Below, piece by piece: positions 24,301-37,810 of a DNA stretch of 64,000 bases (position 1 is its first letter; every line of letters begins with the position of its first letter). The DNA comes from Planococcus citri (taxonomy: Eukaryota; Arthropoda; Insecta; Hemiptera; Pseudococcidae). The notes beneath the pieces were generated by a model. It was not told the origin of the DNA. It saw nothing but the letters and a program-made list of their open reading frames with translations, and made no database searches. A program made the position numbers and the translations under genes. The stretch spans positions 62,645,469-62,709,468 of the forward strand of contig NC_088677.1 in NCBI RefSeq assembly GCF_950023065.1, in the 5' to 3' direction.

Positions 24301-25470
24301 GTTGATATCGTGTCGAAAACTTTTTTTTCTCCGATAACCCGCACCTATCTCTTACCCTCGAGCGTGAGGGTTCGAAAATAACGAAATTTTTCTCCTTTGT
24401 AAACCCACCAACGCGTACAATCACGTTCGTTTCTTTTTCGCACTAGTTTCCGCTAATTCCGACGCAAAGTTTTTTCCAAAACGTTATTTCGAAGCCGCTA
24501 AAACTTTTACACCGAATTGCCGGGGTTCGTTTTAATAAGAATTTGTTGATTTTACAGCATATTTTCGACGTGCAACTGTAGCTACGTAGATTTTAGGGTG
24601 TCGCGTGATCAACTTGATGAACAATGTTGGAAAAATGAAGAAATTTTCATCAACTGAGTTCTCACACGTGATTCATTTCTTATCGTGATTGAAGTTACAG
24701 ATGACGAATTTGTGATTTTTTTTCTTTAGTATTTGTTTCGTTTTCCAAAAAATTGAGATTTTTCTTGAAAAAAAAAATATATATGTAATTATATATTTAC
24801 AATTTATTATGACTCGAGGAAAATGAACATAAAAATGAATCAAAACAATAAATTATACTTGAATTGAAAAACAAAAGAAACTCGTGAAAGTTTTCGGACA
24901 CATTAACCTATTAGAAACAAGTAAGTTCGTTATCTGCTTACATTTTAATGTACAAACTACTACGACCAATCTACCCAAATTCGAGTTGCAACCTCCGCCA
25001 CCGTCGCTGCCATTTACTCTCCAACACCATCGACGAATGACCGAAACGTAACAGTACGAAGGAAGGTGCATACTCGTACATCCCCAAGTATTATTATTCA
25101 GATGGTCACTATCATGAGAAATTTAACGAACCGGAATTATTAACCCCTTTTGAACAGACATACTAACTAACTCTACACGTCGCGTCGCCGTCTACTTCGC
25201 CAGTTTTTCTAGCTTACCCTTTCATAATTTTGAAAATTTCCACCATCGGTTATAATTTCATTTGGAAATCACCTCGTACAAAGCTACTAGGTACTCGTAT
25301 TTTATTCGTGTAAAATGAACGCGCTCTCTCGCGTCTTTCTACGTTAATTAATGTCGTAGTAACATGACAATAAAAACCTGTATCAGAAAGTAATATTACG
25401 AATAAGGAAATACCTACTAAAATCAGATAAAAACAAACACAACAAAGTGTAGGTACAAGTGTATAACAAT
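21352..25470. other. Intergenic stretch; one repeat fragment
   Basis: AT-rich, no gene model. Around 23355-23420 a fragment containing CATTTTGAGTTGGAAATCA and a downstream AGCTTCGAATG block resembles the arms of the fold-back element in the MARVEL gene intron (61750-62600). AATAAA on the - strand at 25472-25477 may serve the OBP gene. Confidence 0.45.
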
Positions 25471-25854
25471 GCCTTTATTGTGCACATAAACCAAACAACA
25501 ACAAAAAGATACCAAATTTACTTCAATTTTTTTAATTAAAATTGTTGTATTGTTTGAGTTTCTTTGTTTTATAAAACATCAAACTTTTCGAAATAAGTAT
25601 ATTTGGAATGGTCCTCACTTCATCGTTGTTTTTCTGTTTTACGTAGGTTCCTATATCTACCTACAGACCGAATTACATTATGTTGCAATTTTCATAATTT
25701 ACCCTTCGAAAGAAAAACTTTCAACCAAGATCTATATTTTTCTTACAACTTTTAATAAATATACAAAAAAACAAAAATAATAAATAAGGTAATTTTAAAA
25801 AATACAAACAGCGGCTTAAAAATAATTTCGTAAATCTAAAACAAAAAATCTAAT

Positions 25855-28800
25855 TTATACTTTTCTTTTAGTCGCGTATTGTTGTTTCAAATTATTACGT
25901 AATTTGTTACATTTTTTACCTGTGAAAAAAATAATAAAGAGATGAATTAATTTTTTCGACTTGGAAAATCTCCTCAACCTATTTGATTCTATTTAAATTA
26001 AGAATACTTACTGTCTTTTTGTTCATTTTTTGGGCAGTTCTGCAAAAAAAAAAAAAAAAAAAAAATGAAAATGGATAAGTAAGTAATTTTAAGTAAATAT
26101 AAGTATAGAAATGTAAATATCAGCGAATAGAACTGAAATAGTAAATATTTACCAGTTCGAATTCTCTCCATAGGCAATGTTGAAATTGAACTGCTATTGG
26201 ATTGCATATAATTCCAGGCTCACTTTGCGGCCATTCAACTGTAAAAAATTTTTTTCGTAAATGTTATTAGTAGGTACCTAATTGACAATTTTCTGTTCAG
26301 GTATTAGAACTGTAGATATAATTGTAAATACTGCGTACTGAAATAAATTTCATGATTTCAAAAAATGAAAAAAATGAAAAAGTGGCCAAATAACAATTTT
26401 AAAATACCATTTGACTAAAAAAAGACAAAATTCATTAGATAAATGAATTAATTCGAAGGGTCAATTTAAACTTGTAAGCAGATGGTACTATCTTAGAATA
26501 GAAGAAGATGATTGAATCTGATTAAGTCTGGCCAGATCTGGTCAGATCCAATCAGGTCTGTGTCTTATCTCCGTTGTGTAGCTGCGGCAAAGATGAGAAT
26601 GAGACAGCCGCTCATGTTTTACTAGTTTGTACACGATTCAAAGATGGACGTCCAGATCCTCCAATCGATGTCAGTGACACTGCTCACATCCACTATTGTC
26701 GTAAAGTAGTCCGATCACTGTGGACTCTTGAACGTAATCGATCTCATGTAATACCTCCTCCTAGATTATGATTAATTAAATATTGTCCCCTTGTTTATTC
26801 CCCATTGTATTATTTTTTTTTCTCGCCCTCCCCCTCCTGACCTAGATATAATTTTCGCTTCTTCATCATATTATTATCTATTTTATTGTAGTTAATGCGA
26901 ATTCTTTACTATTTCTTGTTTGTTGTGTAGTTTGGTATGGTTTATGATAAGAACCAATAGGTATTCGTAAGTTGTTCCTTATATTGCACAATAAATTTCT
27001 CCCACCCCCTCGTGGGGAATGGGGACACTTTAAAAAAAAAAAAAAAGATCCAATCAGGTCTCTCCTAGTGGATCTGTTTGGCCTGAACAGATCTATTCGA
27101 TCGAAACCTTGATTTGACTCGTCTGATAAGATCATAGTTAGGTTAAAGTGGATCCATAGAATGCCCAAAGCTAATCGCGTATTATGATCATTGATCTCTT
27201 TTTGTTATTTACCCATTTTTTTATTTTATTTTTTTCTAAAATGACTGACAGAAAGTTCGAAAAATCTAGGACCTGTCCCATTAAAGCCTTTTAGAATTCC
27301 ATGATTGAAATCGAACAGACTTCCAGCCAACAACAGTAACTTATTCAAAATAATTTAAATTATCGAAGATGATGACGATATCGTAATGTCGTAAAATTTA
27401 TTTTAAAACAATAAGTCAATAAATTTTGAAATTCTATAAAATTAGAGTTGGTCTTGTGAATGTTATCACAAAATCGCCCTCAAAACATCGTACGTAGTAA
27501 TAATCAAAATGTTTAAAAACTGCTTAAAATTTTGTAAAAAATATTCTAATGCTGACTGAATTCAAATTCTAATGAAAAATTGTTTAAAATCTTCAAATTG
27601 AACCCTACAAAATTAATCAACGAAGTACATTTCTTTCAATTTATTATTTTTCTAGTTTTTGCATCAATTTAAGAAAATTTTGCATAATTTATTTGCAACT
27701 TTAGCCATTTTAAACAGCATTTTCTACTATTTTTGTGTCATGCAAAGGCAACTATGACGCTTTCAAAATAAACGTCGTGGAATTTACGATTTTTTTGACA
27801 GGATTTGATGGACCTATATCGAAAAAGTAAGTTGAAATTCAGAATCACCGTTTCTAAAAATCCAATAAACCACAGGTCACGTGAATTTCTCAATTTTTCT
27901 GATATTTGAGGTCCATTTTAAGGTATAGAGGCTTCGTGTCAAAAAAAATAAGTGAAAAATTGAAATTTGCGTTATATAACAAAGGATTTATACCACATCA
28001 TTTTCATTCCCTCCCCAAATCGACCAAGTTTTTTTGATGGGGAGGAGGGGGCATTGGGGTGTGTTTTATTAGGGTATCAAAATCCTGGAATTGAACATCA
28101 TATTTAATATGAAAAGACGTAGGCACATAGACCTGCCAAATTTTTCCAAGGGTAACCTCAAAAATTGAAAGTTGAGCTTTTGTAAAAAAAAATACTGCAA
28201 CTTTGAATTCTCAAAATTCTCAAAGAACAATTTTGAACTTTTTTCCAATGCCTTTCAATACTATATAAACAGATTTACTCCAATTCCAACTGATTTCTAT
28301 GCAAAGGACTCTCAATATCGATATTAAAGTGAAAAGTTGGAGCTGCAGAGTGAAAAATTATGGGATCCCATTCCACGTTCTCTCCACTCTCCGAGGGGTA
28401 CAGGAAAAAATGATTGATTTTTTAATTTATCCAATGGGAAGAACTCATGAAAAATTTCGAACAAAATCTGAAAACCAAGGACAAAAATTCTAATATGAAA
28501 TAGACGCGGAATAGCTTTTTAACGTTTTTACGGCAAACTGGTTATGCAATTTTATTAACACGAATGATACGAGTGCAGGAATTTAAGGAAAAACTTCGTT
28601 CCAAAACTATATTTTTCACCCATTACTGAACCCTGTTCAGGAGAACAATCTCAACCAACACTTCTCAATTTTCACCCCTCGAGGGAGGTGGAGAAGAGAG
28701 GGTAAAATAATCACGGTTCTACTCAGCAAGAGAAATTCATTTCAAATACATATTTTGCGCAAAATTGGAAGACTGAGACTGAAGCTAGAGAAGATTTTTT

Positions 28801-31800
28801 TTGAATAGTGGAATCAACAACGAAGCTTCCCAGGAGCAATTTGGTAAGAACTTTTTGAAGCTAAAATTTCAACGGCCCTAATTTTTTTTTAATTTTTTGA
28901 AAATTGCTAAAAGTCAACATTTTTTATTACAAATTGCCGATTTTTTTTTTTTGAAAATAATGTCGTATCCATTTTCTTATTTCCCAAATGTCTTTATTTG
29001 ACTTTTTTAAAGAAGTACATATAATTTGTGGAGAGCAATTTTGTTGAAACAGATAAAAAGCATTCGAATTGGTTGAAATGGAAATTTTTAGGATTCGGTT
29101 TTCAGGAGAAGGCCGAAATTGATGAAATCAAGTTAAGCGATGATGAAAGAACATGAACCTATGTTTTTTTTTGTTTATTTAGACCAAAAATAATGACTTA
29201 TTTGAAAAAAGTCTTCATTTCAGAATTTTTTTTGAGTCATACGTACTTCAGAACGATCCAAAACAATCAACATTGCTCGTCTACATGGGGTAGAAAAAAG
29301 CATTAAAATTTCATTTGATCCAGTTTTGGTGATTTTTGCAATTTTGAAAAAATGAAGGTTCTTGCGCGTTTATACCAAGATGTCAATTGATTGGAATATT
29401 TTTTTTAATTTTAATATTCTCCAGGAAAGGCAACTTTTAAACTCATCCTAAATGGGCAAGAATGCTCGGTAGTCAAATTTTTTCCAACTCAACAGGATAA
29501 AAAAACCTACAGGACTGTTTGTATGAATTTTTTTCAATTAAAAAAAATTAAAAATACTTCTTGTGAATATGACACTCCTAATTTCCGTGTCAAGGTTTTG
29601 AAGAAATTAAACAGTCTTCCAATTTTTGTTAGAAGAAATTTCTTTGATTTTAACATAATTTTGATGTGAATTCCAAAATGAGTAGGTATTCGCATTTTAC
29701 TACTTGAATCGTGCACCTGCAGATGGATTTACCTACATACATCAGTGCAATACAAGTTGCTGTCTCTTTAGAACGAAGGATCCCGTAATCTATTAAAATA
29801 CAGCATTAGGCAGTTGAGATAACATCGAACTTATGCTTTCCTCAATTAAAAAGCCGTAACCCCGAATAAAAAATTATTTTAATTACGATTTACGAGTATA
29901 TTTAATGAATTATACAATCCCTGGCAACTTTTTGGGGGGTTTGTTTTCTCCGACTCTTACAGGTAAGTATATCAAAGATCGTCTTCATATCTCCCCCTAG
30001 CTCTGTACAACCTTTTTTTACCCATATATTTCCACCGTAAAGTGGAGTCTCCCTTTTGGAAAAATACCCTCCTTAACAATAATTCGTATACCACGAAAAA
30101 ATAAATAAAACAAGAGCTTATCGCGTCCAGCGTCTCCAGTCGCATCACACCGTGTACTTTCTCAAACAACCAAGACCATCGAATGCAGAAATTCATACGA
30201 AAAGAAGAGAAAGTAAAAAGCACCGTCGTCATATAACGAAAAAAAAAAGGAGGCAGAAAGCAGATAGAGAAAAGGAAGCGTATAAGGTAACCCTTTTTCT
30301 TTGGCTTTTAAAGGGGGTGCATGGCTATACAGTATACACTGTCATAGGTTTTATTTTCTTATAAAAGTGCAGCTCGCTCTATTCTTTCACAACATTCAGT
30401 CAATTTTCCTGTGTGCTTTTTGCTTTTATTATTTTTTCTATTAGATGTTGTGACGTTTCCCCCAGTTTTCTTTGGCTATTATGCTTGATTGCTCGCCATT
30501 GTGAGGCTACGTTTCTACTTGTCGAGTTTAATAAAATCCACTGGCAAATGGACAGTAATACAAACGGCCCACTTACGTATTTTGCCATCGCGCTCGGCTC
30601 GCAGTCGTTACCAGTTAATACGAAAAATTTAGCTGAGAAAAAAAAATACTTACGATATTTTTCACTCAAACATTTCGGTACGGCTTTTTGGGCTAATTCT
30701 TTTTGCCAGTCTTCTTTGAATAAATCGTTATTCAAGTAGATTTTCATTTCGTTGACATTTAGATCACCGTCTGATGTTAGCTGTACGACAATAGAGGTTT
30801 TCATTAAAGTGGATATTCTATGTGGGTGACATTTTTTCTTTCGCATACAGGGTGTCCCAGAAATACGTACATAAGGTGGAGGTGGTGTAAAACTTGGATA
30901 CAACTGAATGGCAGTATCGAAGTTAAGGAAGGAATTATTTGAACAGTCGGGCTTCATTTTGAACAAGATGAAGACTTGTGAACAAAATTTTACGAGTAAA
31001 AGTTCATTTTTTGAGAATTTTTTAAATTGAAAAAAAAAAACGATCTACTTATTGTGACAAATTTTCAAGTTTTCCTCAATTTTTTTCCGACGAAATGAGT
31101 CAATGGGAATAAATATTTGTACTTCATTTTAAGACTCAAACTCAAAAACAACATTTTTTGGCATTTTAGATCCCAAAGCAAATATTTAATATTTTCCTAG
31201 GACACCCTGTACAACTAAAGTGAAAATCGTCAAAAAAAATATTCGCTTACTATTTTACGTTTCTTTCCAACACATTCATACACGCACTGTAAACAAAAAA
31301 AAAACGTTCGTCAGAATATACCTACGTAGTGAAATCCTAAACCAGAAACCGAAACCCGAAAATACATCTTTTGCAACTTACATATTGTAATTTCTTCATC
31401 ATTTTGTATTTCTCGCACGAGAATAAATTCGGCGCCTCTTGTAAAGGAAGATCTACACATATATGGAAAAAAAAGAAAGCAAAGGGGATAGAAAAAAATC
31501 AAATTCTATTCGTGTAGAATTTTAATGCAAAAAATACGCGAATTTGCTAGAAAAAAATATGTAGGGTATATCTTACCTTGTTTCAAACGTTCTGACACTT
31601 CTTCGTAACATGTTTTACCCAACGTTTTATTCTGATCTCCGAAATTCTTGAATAAATTAGTTTTACCGCAACATGACTGCAAATGCAAAAAAAACAACAT
31701 AAAATGGTCGTTATTTAATCGTTTCAGTTTACCTATAGCATGTCACGTATTTTAATTGTCATATCTTCATTAGATTAAGGTATAGGTACTGTCTTATAAG

Positions 31801-34800
31801 ATACCTAGGTATACGTACTTTTCTAGAATGCTGCTTGCATTTGAAATGTTCATCGTTTACAATTTCATTATCATCAAGAGGACTCCTTCTAGGCCTCATC
31901 AGAGGCCTATCTTTTTCTGACAAGTATTCATCTATCTCGGATTGGAGATGTTTAGCTATAATAAACAATACCAGATTCTTTACATATGAAAGTAGGTACG
32001 TATATCTATATAATATACCTATTAGTTACTCGTACATGCAAATCGTCTAAGCTTATTTTTATTTTCGTTTTTTATAGACTATTAAATGAATATTAACACG
32101 TATTGTAAACTTGAACGGATTTTGTTTTGTGTTTTCCTTATTTTTTTTTTTTTTTTTTTTTTCAGTGTAAAACTGGAATTACGTTCAAGTACAAAGATAT
32201 TCGAATACGATATACCGTTACTTGAAATTATTACCGCTGTAAATCCGTGCCGTCCGATTTCACTCAACAGATAATACCACATGTTACCGCACCTTGACTT
32301 TAAAAAAACACTCGTTCCAGTTATTCCTCTCTTGTTTGTGCATCATACGAGTACAAAACAATCTGTATATTTAACGCGACTTTTAAGGTAATTTAGTCGT
32401 TTTAACGGATGATTTCCAATTCGTCGGAAATTATTTAAATTTTTACATTTTTGAATGTCTGTAGGTATATACCTACTTAGAGAGTTAGTCATCTTCTCAT
32501 GAGTATACCTACTTAAGTTATTGAGCAAATAGAATTGAGTTTTGAAAAACGATTGGAATTTTTTATTTTTTTTTTTAAATTTGAGATTCTTTCGAACAAA
32601 ATTGAATTATTACAACCTTATTAATCCTCTAAACTTCCATTGAAATTTCAAACCATCTAAAAAATAATTCAAAAAAGAATCCTACAAAAAAAAACTATTT
32701 CAAATTTTTTCAACAGTTAATTTAAAATTATGGATAAAATTGATATTCTTGTTTAAAAATTACGTCTGGTACTTGAGTCTCAGAAGATGAATGAATCGAT
32801 AAAAGTAATTGATTTTTATTTTTAAATTTGTTTAGGTCAAAGTCATTAAGCCACAGTACGATAATTCCTCTTATCGTTCATTGAACATCTCAATAAAAAT
32901 CATGAACGTAGGTCTAGGTACGTCACATCTTTTCATCGGAATTTACGATTTTAATTAATTAAAGTAAAGCTTTTCAATACTTTTGTAACGAACAATTGAA
33001 AATGGCAATATTGATAAGCAATTAAATAGGTATTAGGTAGGTACTGCGATGGAAAAAAGGCCTTGGTCAGTTTTTATTAAAATTTCAAAAAAGTTTCAAT
33101 GTCGCCTATGCCACAGGAGATGACCGACCTTCATCATCGCGACAGTTGAATTAGGTAGGTACCTAACTTATAGTTTAGAAAAATATGCTTCAAGAACCTT
33201 CTCAATCAAAATTTCTAGCTGTCTTGATTAATTTTTCATTTTTTGGTAATTTTTCGAGAAAAATCAAGAATTTTTATCAAGTAAATGAATATTTTTTTCA
33301 AAAATATAATATTAGTTTTACCAATCTGAAGCCTCAAAATTTAGATAGAGGAAACAACAAATTTAATTTCTGCCCATTTTCAAGAATCTCCCTCTCCATC
33401 TTCCATCTCAGTGAATTTCATTCGAACACTCCTTGATTTGATTATTAAATCACCTTTTTTCAGCTCCTCATATTTTTGAGGAAATTTCCAAAACTCAGAC
33501 ATTTTTGTGAAACATCTGAATGTGTTTCAACTAATTAATTACAATAGTGGAGAAAATTTTGCCATCTATCTCAGCAGGCAATTAGTCAGTTTGACGATTG
33601 ATTCTGATTATTATTCGTTTAAAAAATTACGCTTGAGATGCTTCACTAGAATTAGTTGCAACGATAAATTTTCAAGCTGAGGACTTCAAAATTATGTAGA
33701 AATTAGTGTTCCAACCCTCAAATCAATTTTTATGTCTCTGAAAATAGGAATGTTGAAAAGTGGGGAAAATCACAGGCTAATTTCGCTGAAGATTCATGAC
33801 AGTCTGAAATGAAAACGATTACCTAATTTCGAGTTTGGAGAATTGATCTGAATAACCGAATTAGGTTGTTGAAGTTTTTGTCACAGAAGTTCTGAAACAC
33901 CTTTCCAATAAATTTTCTTTTTAATTGAGGAATACTCCTCAAAATGCTCAGCTAGATTGGGCAAGAAATTAATTAGAATTCAAGATGCAATAAGAATAAG
34001 AATAGGTAAATGAAAAACAATGTTTTAAAAAAAACAGTGAAAATTGAAAATGTTTTCGTTCAAGAGAATAAAATGAAGTATAAGGAAGAAAAAATGGCTC
34101 AAATCAAAATTCCAGTACCTATTTCAATACCTAATTCTTAATGACACTTACATATTTGAAATGTCTAGGTACCTACGTACCTGTGTGAAAAAATATTCGA
34201 AGTTTTAGTTTGAGCAAAAGGAGTGTCCACATTGTCCAATTATAAGCCCCTGGGAAATCAGCAACTTCATTATCAAATTTGATGCTCGAATTTTCCAAAA
34301 TTTTGATATTTTTAGAGTATTTGAAGGACTGGAAGATTTTGGTTTGAGGTAATTTACCCAATCGTAAATAAAATTTTAAAATTTGTCACTTAATATGCCT
34401 AAGCAAAAAACTCCTCAAGTGGTACTCTATATTTTGAACGAAACACAGCCTGGTCAAAAAAACATGTTTTGAAACCTAGAAAACTTTCTAAAATTTTGAA
34501 GTGCTGTTTTTACGACGATTTTTTAAAATTTTTACATCGTTTTTTTTTAAAATATAAACAAAGTGAACCAGTGAGAATACTTGGTTCAATGCCTTTCTCT
34601 CTTCTTTAAAAATCATCGATTTTAGGCCACTCTGAAACCTCCAGCGAGATTTAAAATTACCTACTCTAAAAGAGCCAAAATTGAATTTCATCACTTTGGT
34701 TAGTGCTTATTGGTAACCATCTCAAGAGCTTCGGATGGTCTCTGAAAATTCCAGGGGTTTCAGTTCAAAAGTGAATTTTTAAGTAGGTAAGTAAGTACCT

Positions 34801-36263
34801 AGCCATTTTTAAATTTCAGAAAAGGTTGAAAAAAAAAATCAAATTCTCAAAAGCTGTAGGGGATTTGGAATTTCTCGTGAAACTATAACGGTATCTCAAT
34901 GAAAAAAATTTTTTCTCTGAAATTTCGAGATAACGACATGAAATGTTTGAGAGGTTGATTGAAACGCCAATCAAAGTTATGGATGGTACAGTCCATTTTT
35001 GGTCCCTCCAGGGAAATTTAAAAATAATTCTGGAGAAAACTAAAAGCTCGTTGAAGGCTACAAAATGACCTGAAATTGGCAGTTTTTGAAGTACCTAAAC
35101 AGTGGTTGAATTGGAGTAATTATTTAACACTGGTTCATTTTGTTTTAAAAAAATGATAAATTTCATTAAAAAGTTTACCAATTGCCATAAAAACACAATA
35201 ATTTATAAAAATTTACCAAGAGTTCAAAAATTGGTTTTAGCATCTAAAACTTTGAAATTTTTCTTCCAAAGAATTCCTAAAAACCCATAAATTCTCATTA
35301 GAAAAAAAAAAAAAAAAAAAAAAACATGACACCAAATTTGTTTGATTTGAAACCATCAAAATTGGCCAATATTTTTCTAGTAAATTGAAAATCAACCGGC
35401 AAGATTTCATTTCAATAAAATACTGATAGATCTTCATCACTCTATCTCCTTATAACTCTTCGAGCGATGCTCGTATCCGTAATTCTTAAAAAAGAAAACC
35501 AATCCTCGATGGTTGATAAAAAAATTTCAATATTCCTCCCTTTCACATCAAAAACTCCAGGTAAACTGCGGTAACCGAATCCCAATAATGGATTTGAAAT
35601 TGCCACAAAAGCCACAAAACTGCACCAGCACCATGCACATCGACCAGCGATTGTTTCATTCAACCCTTCATAGAATATAAATTAATAACCGCGTTTTCGA
35701 AGCCGGCTAATTGTGAGCTTTTCAACGAGGTATCACTTAATATCACATCGTGGAGCGTAAAAGTGCCTCCATTTCGCCATATTTCACAGGGACGCCGGTA
35801 CCAGGCGGTATCTGTAGAGTATGCTGCATTATACGAATGAAAAATGAACGTGCATTTTTACACAGGGAAAACTGATAATAGGTGTACGCGGTATTCTAAA
35901 GGGTTGCTTTTTTACAAAGCATAAATCTAAATTTTGAGAATTTATCGAAACTATGCGCAAAGACCAGAAGAGGGAAATACGCGTAGAAAGATTTATTCAT
36001 GATTTTAAAAAATGAAAATTTCACCACGTTGAAAATATCATGTAGGTAGCATAAGAACTTGCCACAATGTGCATTATCGATAATAAACAATCGTCGCATA
36101 GAGTGAAACACACTGACACGAATTTAACATAGTTACGAGATTAGATGGTTGAAAAAAAATAGGAAAAGGTATGAATAATAATCAACTCACTAAATTCGGT
36201 ATCTTCGAAACAATAGCTTAACGGAATACAAACTAATAACGCGGCTAAAAATAAACGCATCAT
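25855..36263 (-). CDS. Obp59a: OBP59a-like odorant-binding protein (Plus-C type)
   Basis: Secreted soluble carrier of the insect PBP/GOBP fold. Exons in transcript order: 36191-36263, 31819-31955, 31577-31676, 31382-31452, 31251-31286, 30654-30780, 26153-26238, 26012-26039, 25855-25919; all GT-AG, phases matching at every junction, 240 residues. Residues 1-18 are a signal peptide (MMRLFLAALLVCIPLSYC). The mature part has 12 cysteines at 64, 72, 73, 93, 116, 128, 132, 176, 193, 203, 212, 223. C128-x3-C132-x43-C176 is classic OBP spacing; C212 is followed by proline as in Plus-C OBPs. Family hallmarks: FKC...RKSCC, SCEKYKMMKKLQYCVYEC, DGDLNVNEMKIYL, and CNPIAVQFQHCLWREFEL. Exon 8 is only 28 bases behind a 23-base T tract. 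Introns hold a MITE and a LINE tail. OBP59a is linked to humidity sensing in Drosophila; function here is inferred. Confidence 0.88.
26515..27135. repeat. GATC-rich dispersed repeat, copy split by the LINE
   Basis: Sequence dense in AGATCTGATC-like motifs on both sides of the LINE insertion. The right part, with AACAGATCTATTCGATCG, AAACCTTGAT and GTGGATCC, aligns with 42925-43180. Ends are not defined. Confidence 0.6.
26560..27046 (+). pseudogene. 5'-truncated LINE with poly(A), in OBP intron 6
   Basis: Encodes the C-terminal zinc-knuckle region of a non-LTR retrotransposon: SPLCSCGKDENETAAHVLLVC, stop at 26769-26771, then a 3' UTR ending in a 15-base A tail. GATCCAATCAGGTCT flanks it exactly (26545-26559 and 27047-27061), a 15 bp target duplication typical of LINE insertion. 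It landed in the GATC-rich repeat described at 26515-27135, in antisense orientation to the OBP gene. Confidence 0.9.
30848..31209. mobile_element. TA-flanked MITE in OBP intron 5
   Basis: Termini CAGGGTGTCCCAGAAATACG and TAGGACACCCTG, flanked by TA on both sides. It fills most of the 470-base intron (30781-31250) between the CVYECVGKKRKI exon and the LTSDGDLN exon. Related in its ends to 21139-21349. Confidence 0.8.
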
Positions 36264-36305
36264 TAAATTGTTTATACTTGCTACACTAAATACTCAACAG
36301 GTACG

Positions 36306-36341
36306 ACTGAAGTGCGACGAACTCTTTCATTCTGTTATATA
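36306..36341 (-). promoter_or_regulatory. TATA box and initiator of the OBP gene
   Basis: On the - strand TATATAA lies at 36341-36335 and the arthropod initiator TCAGT at 36310-36306; the initiator A is 33 bases below the first T of the TATA box, close to the usual spacing. The transcript would have a 5' UTR of about 45 bases before the first ATG at 36263. Prediction from spacing and motifs only. Confidence 0.55.
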
Positions 36342-36344
36342 CGA

Positions 36345-37519
36345 GCACAACACGGTCGTCATAACAAGCATCGAAGAAGGTATAAGGTTAGTTAGGTCAC
36401 AAAATGCTTGTCTCATGACTTGGAGTAATAAAGTACAACAAATCGTTACACAGATTCGTACACACCGCAAATCCAGACCAGACCAATGTCGTCATCATTA
36501 TTGTAATTATATTTATCACTCGGTTACACGCGTTTTGTGCAACCAAATCATCGTGTCTCGTCACAACTCTATAACTGTCCACTGGGTACTGGGTAGGTAG
36601 GTATTCTTCCGCCGGATCATGGTAGGATTGTAACGATGAGCATGTGTTTCTGTAGTTTTGGAATCATTGCGAGATAGACGATGCTCGTATATGTTAATAA
36701 ATTCTCTCGTATCGCTGTGAAATGGTCACACCGTTACTCCAGCAGTAATATTGCATTATTTACAAATGCATACATGATCACAATGCAACTGCATACAAAT
36801 AGGTATACTATAATGCCTACAGCTTGATTGGATTGCCGGAGTTTCGACCTAGATGTACATTTACATTCTGAAGATGTTCTCAAAGGGCTCGTGTTTGCCA
36901 ATATTTTCAAATTGCTACCCTGTAAAACTATTAACATAATATCGTATGCTGTGGTTAGCTGTATATCGAGTCGACATTTGGCATGGAAAATATATCGCTG
37001 ACCAGAATTTAATAAAAAATGTACGCGTTTGTGATATTCATCGAACACGAAAAAAATTTAGACATATGCAGATTGCAGGTATTGGTGTGATGCTTGAATT
37101 TTGCAGTAGATGGGGGTGGATAATGCATCATGTACAGTTGTACATGTACACTAATTAAGAAACTACCTACCTCAACAGTAAAAAAATCAAATTAAGCGGT
37201 CACATTTTTTTTGAGATCATTTTAATACCTATCCATGAAAGGTCTAAAAGATTGAATTTGAAAACTTTTTGTGCTGGTCTTCTTGAAATTAGGGTGGAGG
37301 AATCAACATAACATCGAAATTACACCGCCATAAAAACATTCCTGTTTGGTAATGTACTTAAAAAAAAAAAAATTTGGACACCTTTAAAATCAAATTTAAA
37401 ATAGGTATAGCCTAAAAAACAAATTTCCTGAAAAAATGAAAATTTTATCGAATTAAGAAGGAAAACAGAAATTTGACTCCCACCACATTTTCAAACTTAT
37501 GCAACTCCATTAGTGATGA
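36345..37519. other. Upstream region of the OBP gene
   Basis: No second gene recognised. Probable 5' flanking DNA of the OBP59a-like gene plus AT-rich intergenic sequence. Confidence 0.45.
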
Positions 37520-37770
37520 TTTTGTCTGGCTTCTTAAGCTCATTGAGGGTCACCAGTATGACTTCTCAAGGTCATTTGACAGACTGTCTGGACTCCCAAG
37601 GTCACTGACCCACCTGTCTAGCCTACCAAGGTTGTCGGTCTGTCGGTCTGTCTGTCTGTCTGTCTGTCTAGCATATGAAGGTCATTGACCCATCTGGCTG
37701 GCTACTCAAGGTCGTCTGCGCGTTTGTCCAACCTCTTAAGGTTATTGACCCGTCTGTCTGGTCTCTCAGC
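37520..37770. repeat. GTCTG-rich minisatellite, locus 2
   Basis: Same family and orientation as 60-775. Includes a pure GTCTGTCT tetranucleotide run at about 37636-37668 between CCTACCAAGGTTG and TATGAAGGTCATTGACC. Confidence 0.8.
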
Positions 37771-37810
37771 AATTATTAATTTCGTTTCAAGTTCTTATGA
37801 AGTCAGATTT

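Noticed and set aside
30400..30966. 188-codon - strand frame as a single gene
   Set aside because: It covers MITE sequence, real OBP exon 6 and intron; the splice model explains the conserved part and ends exon 6 at 30654.
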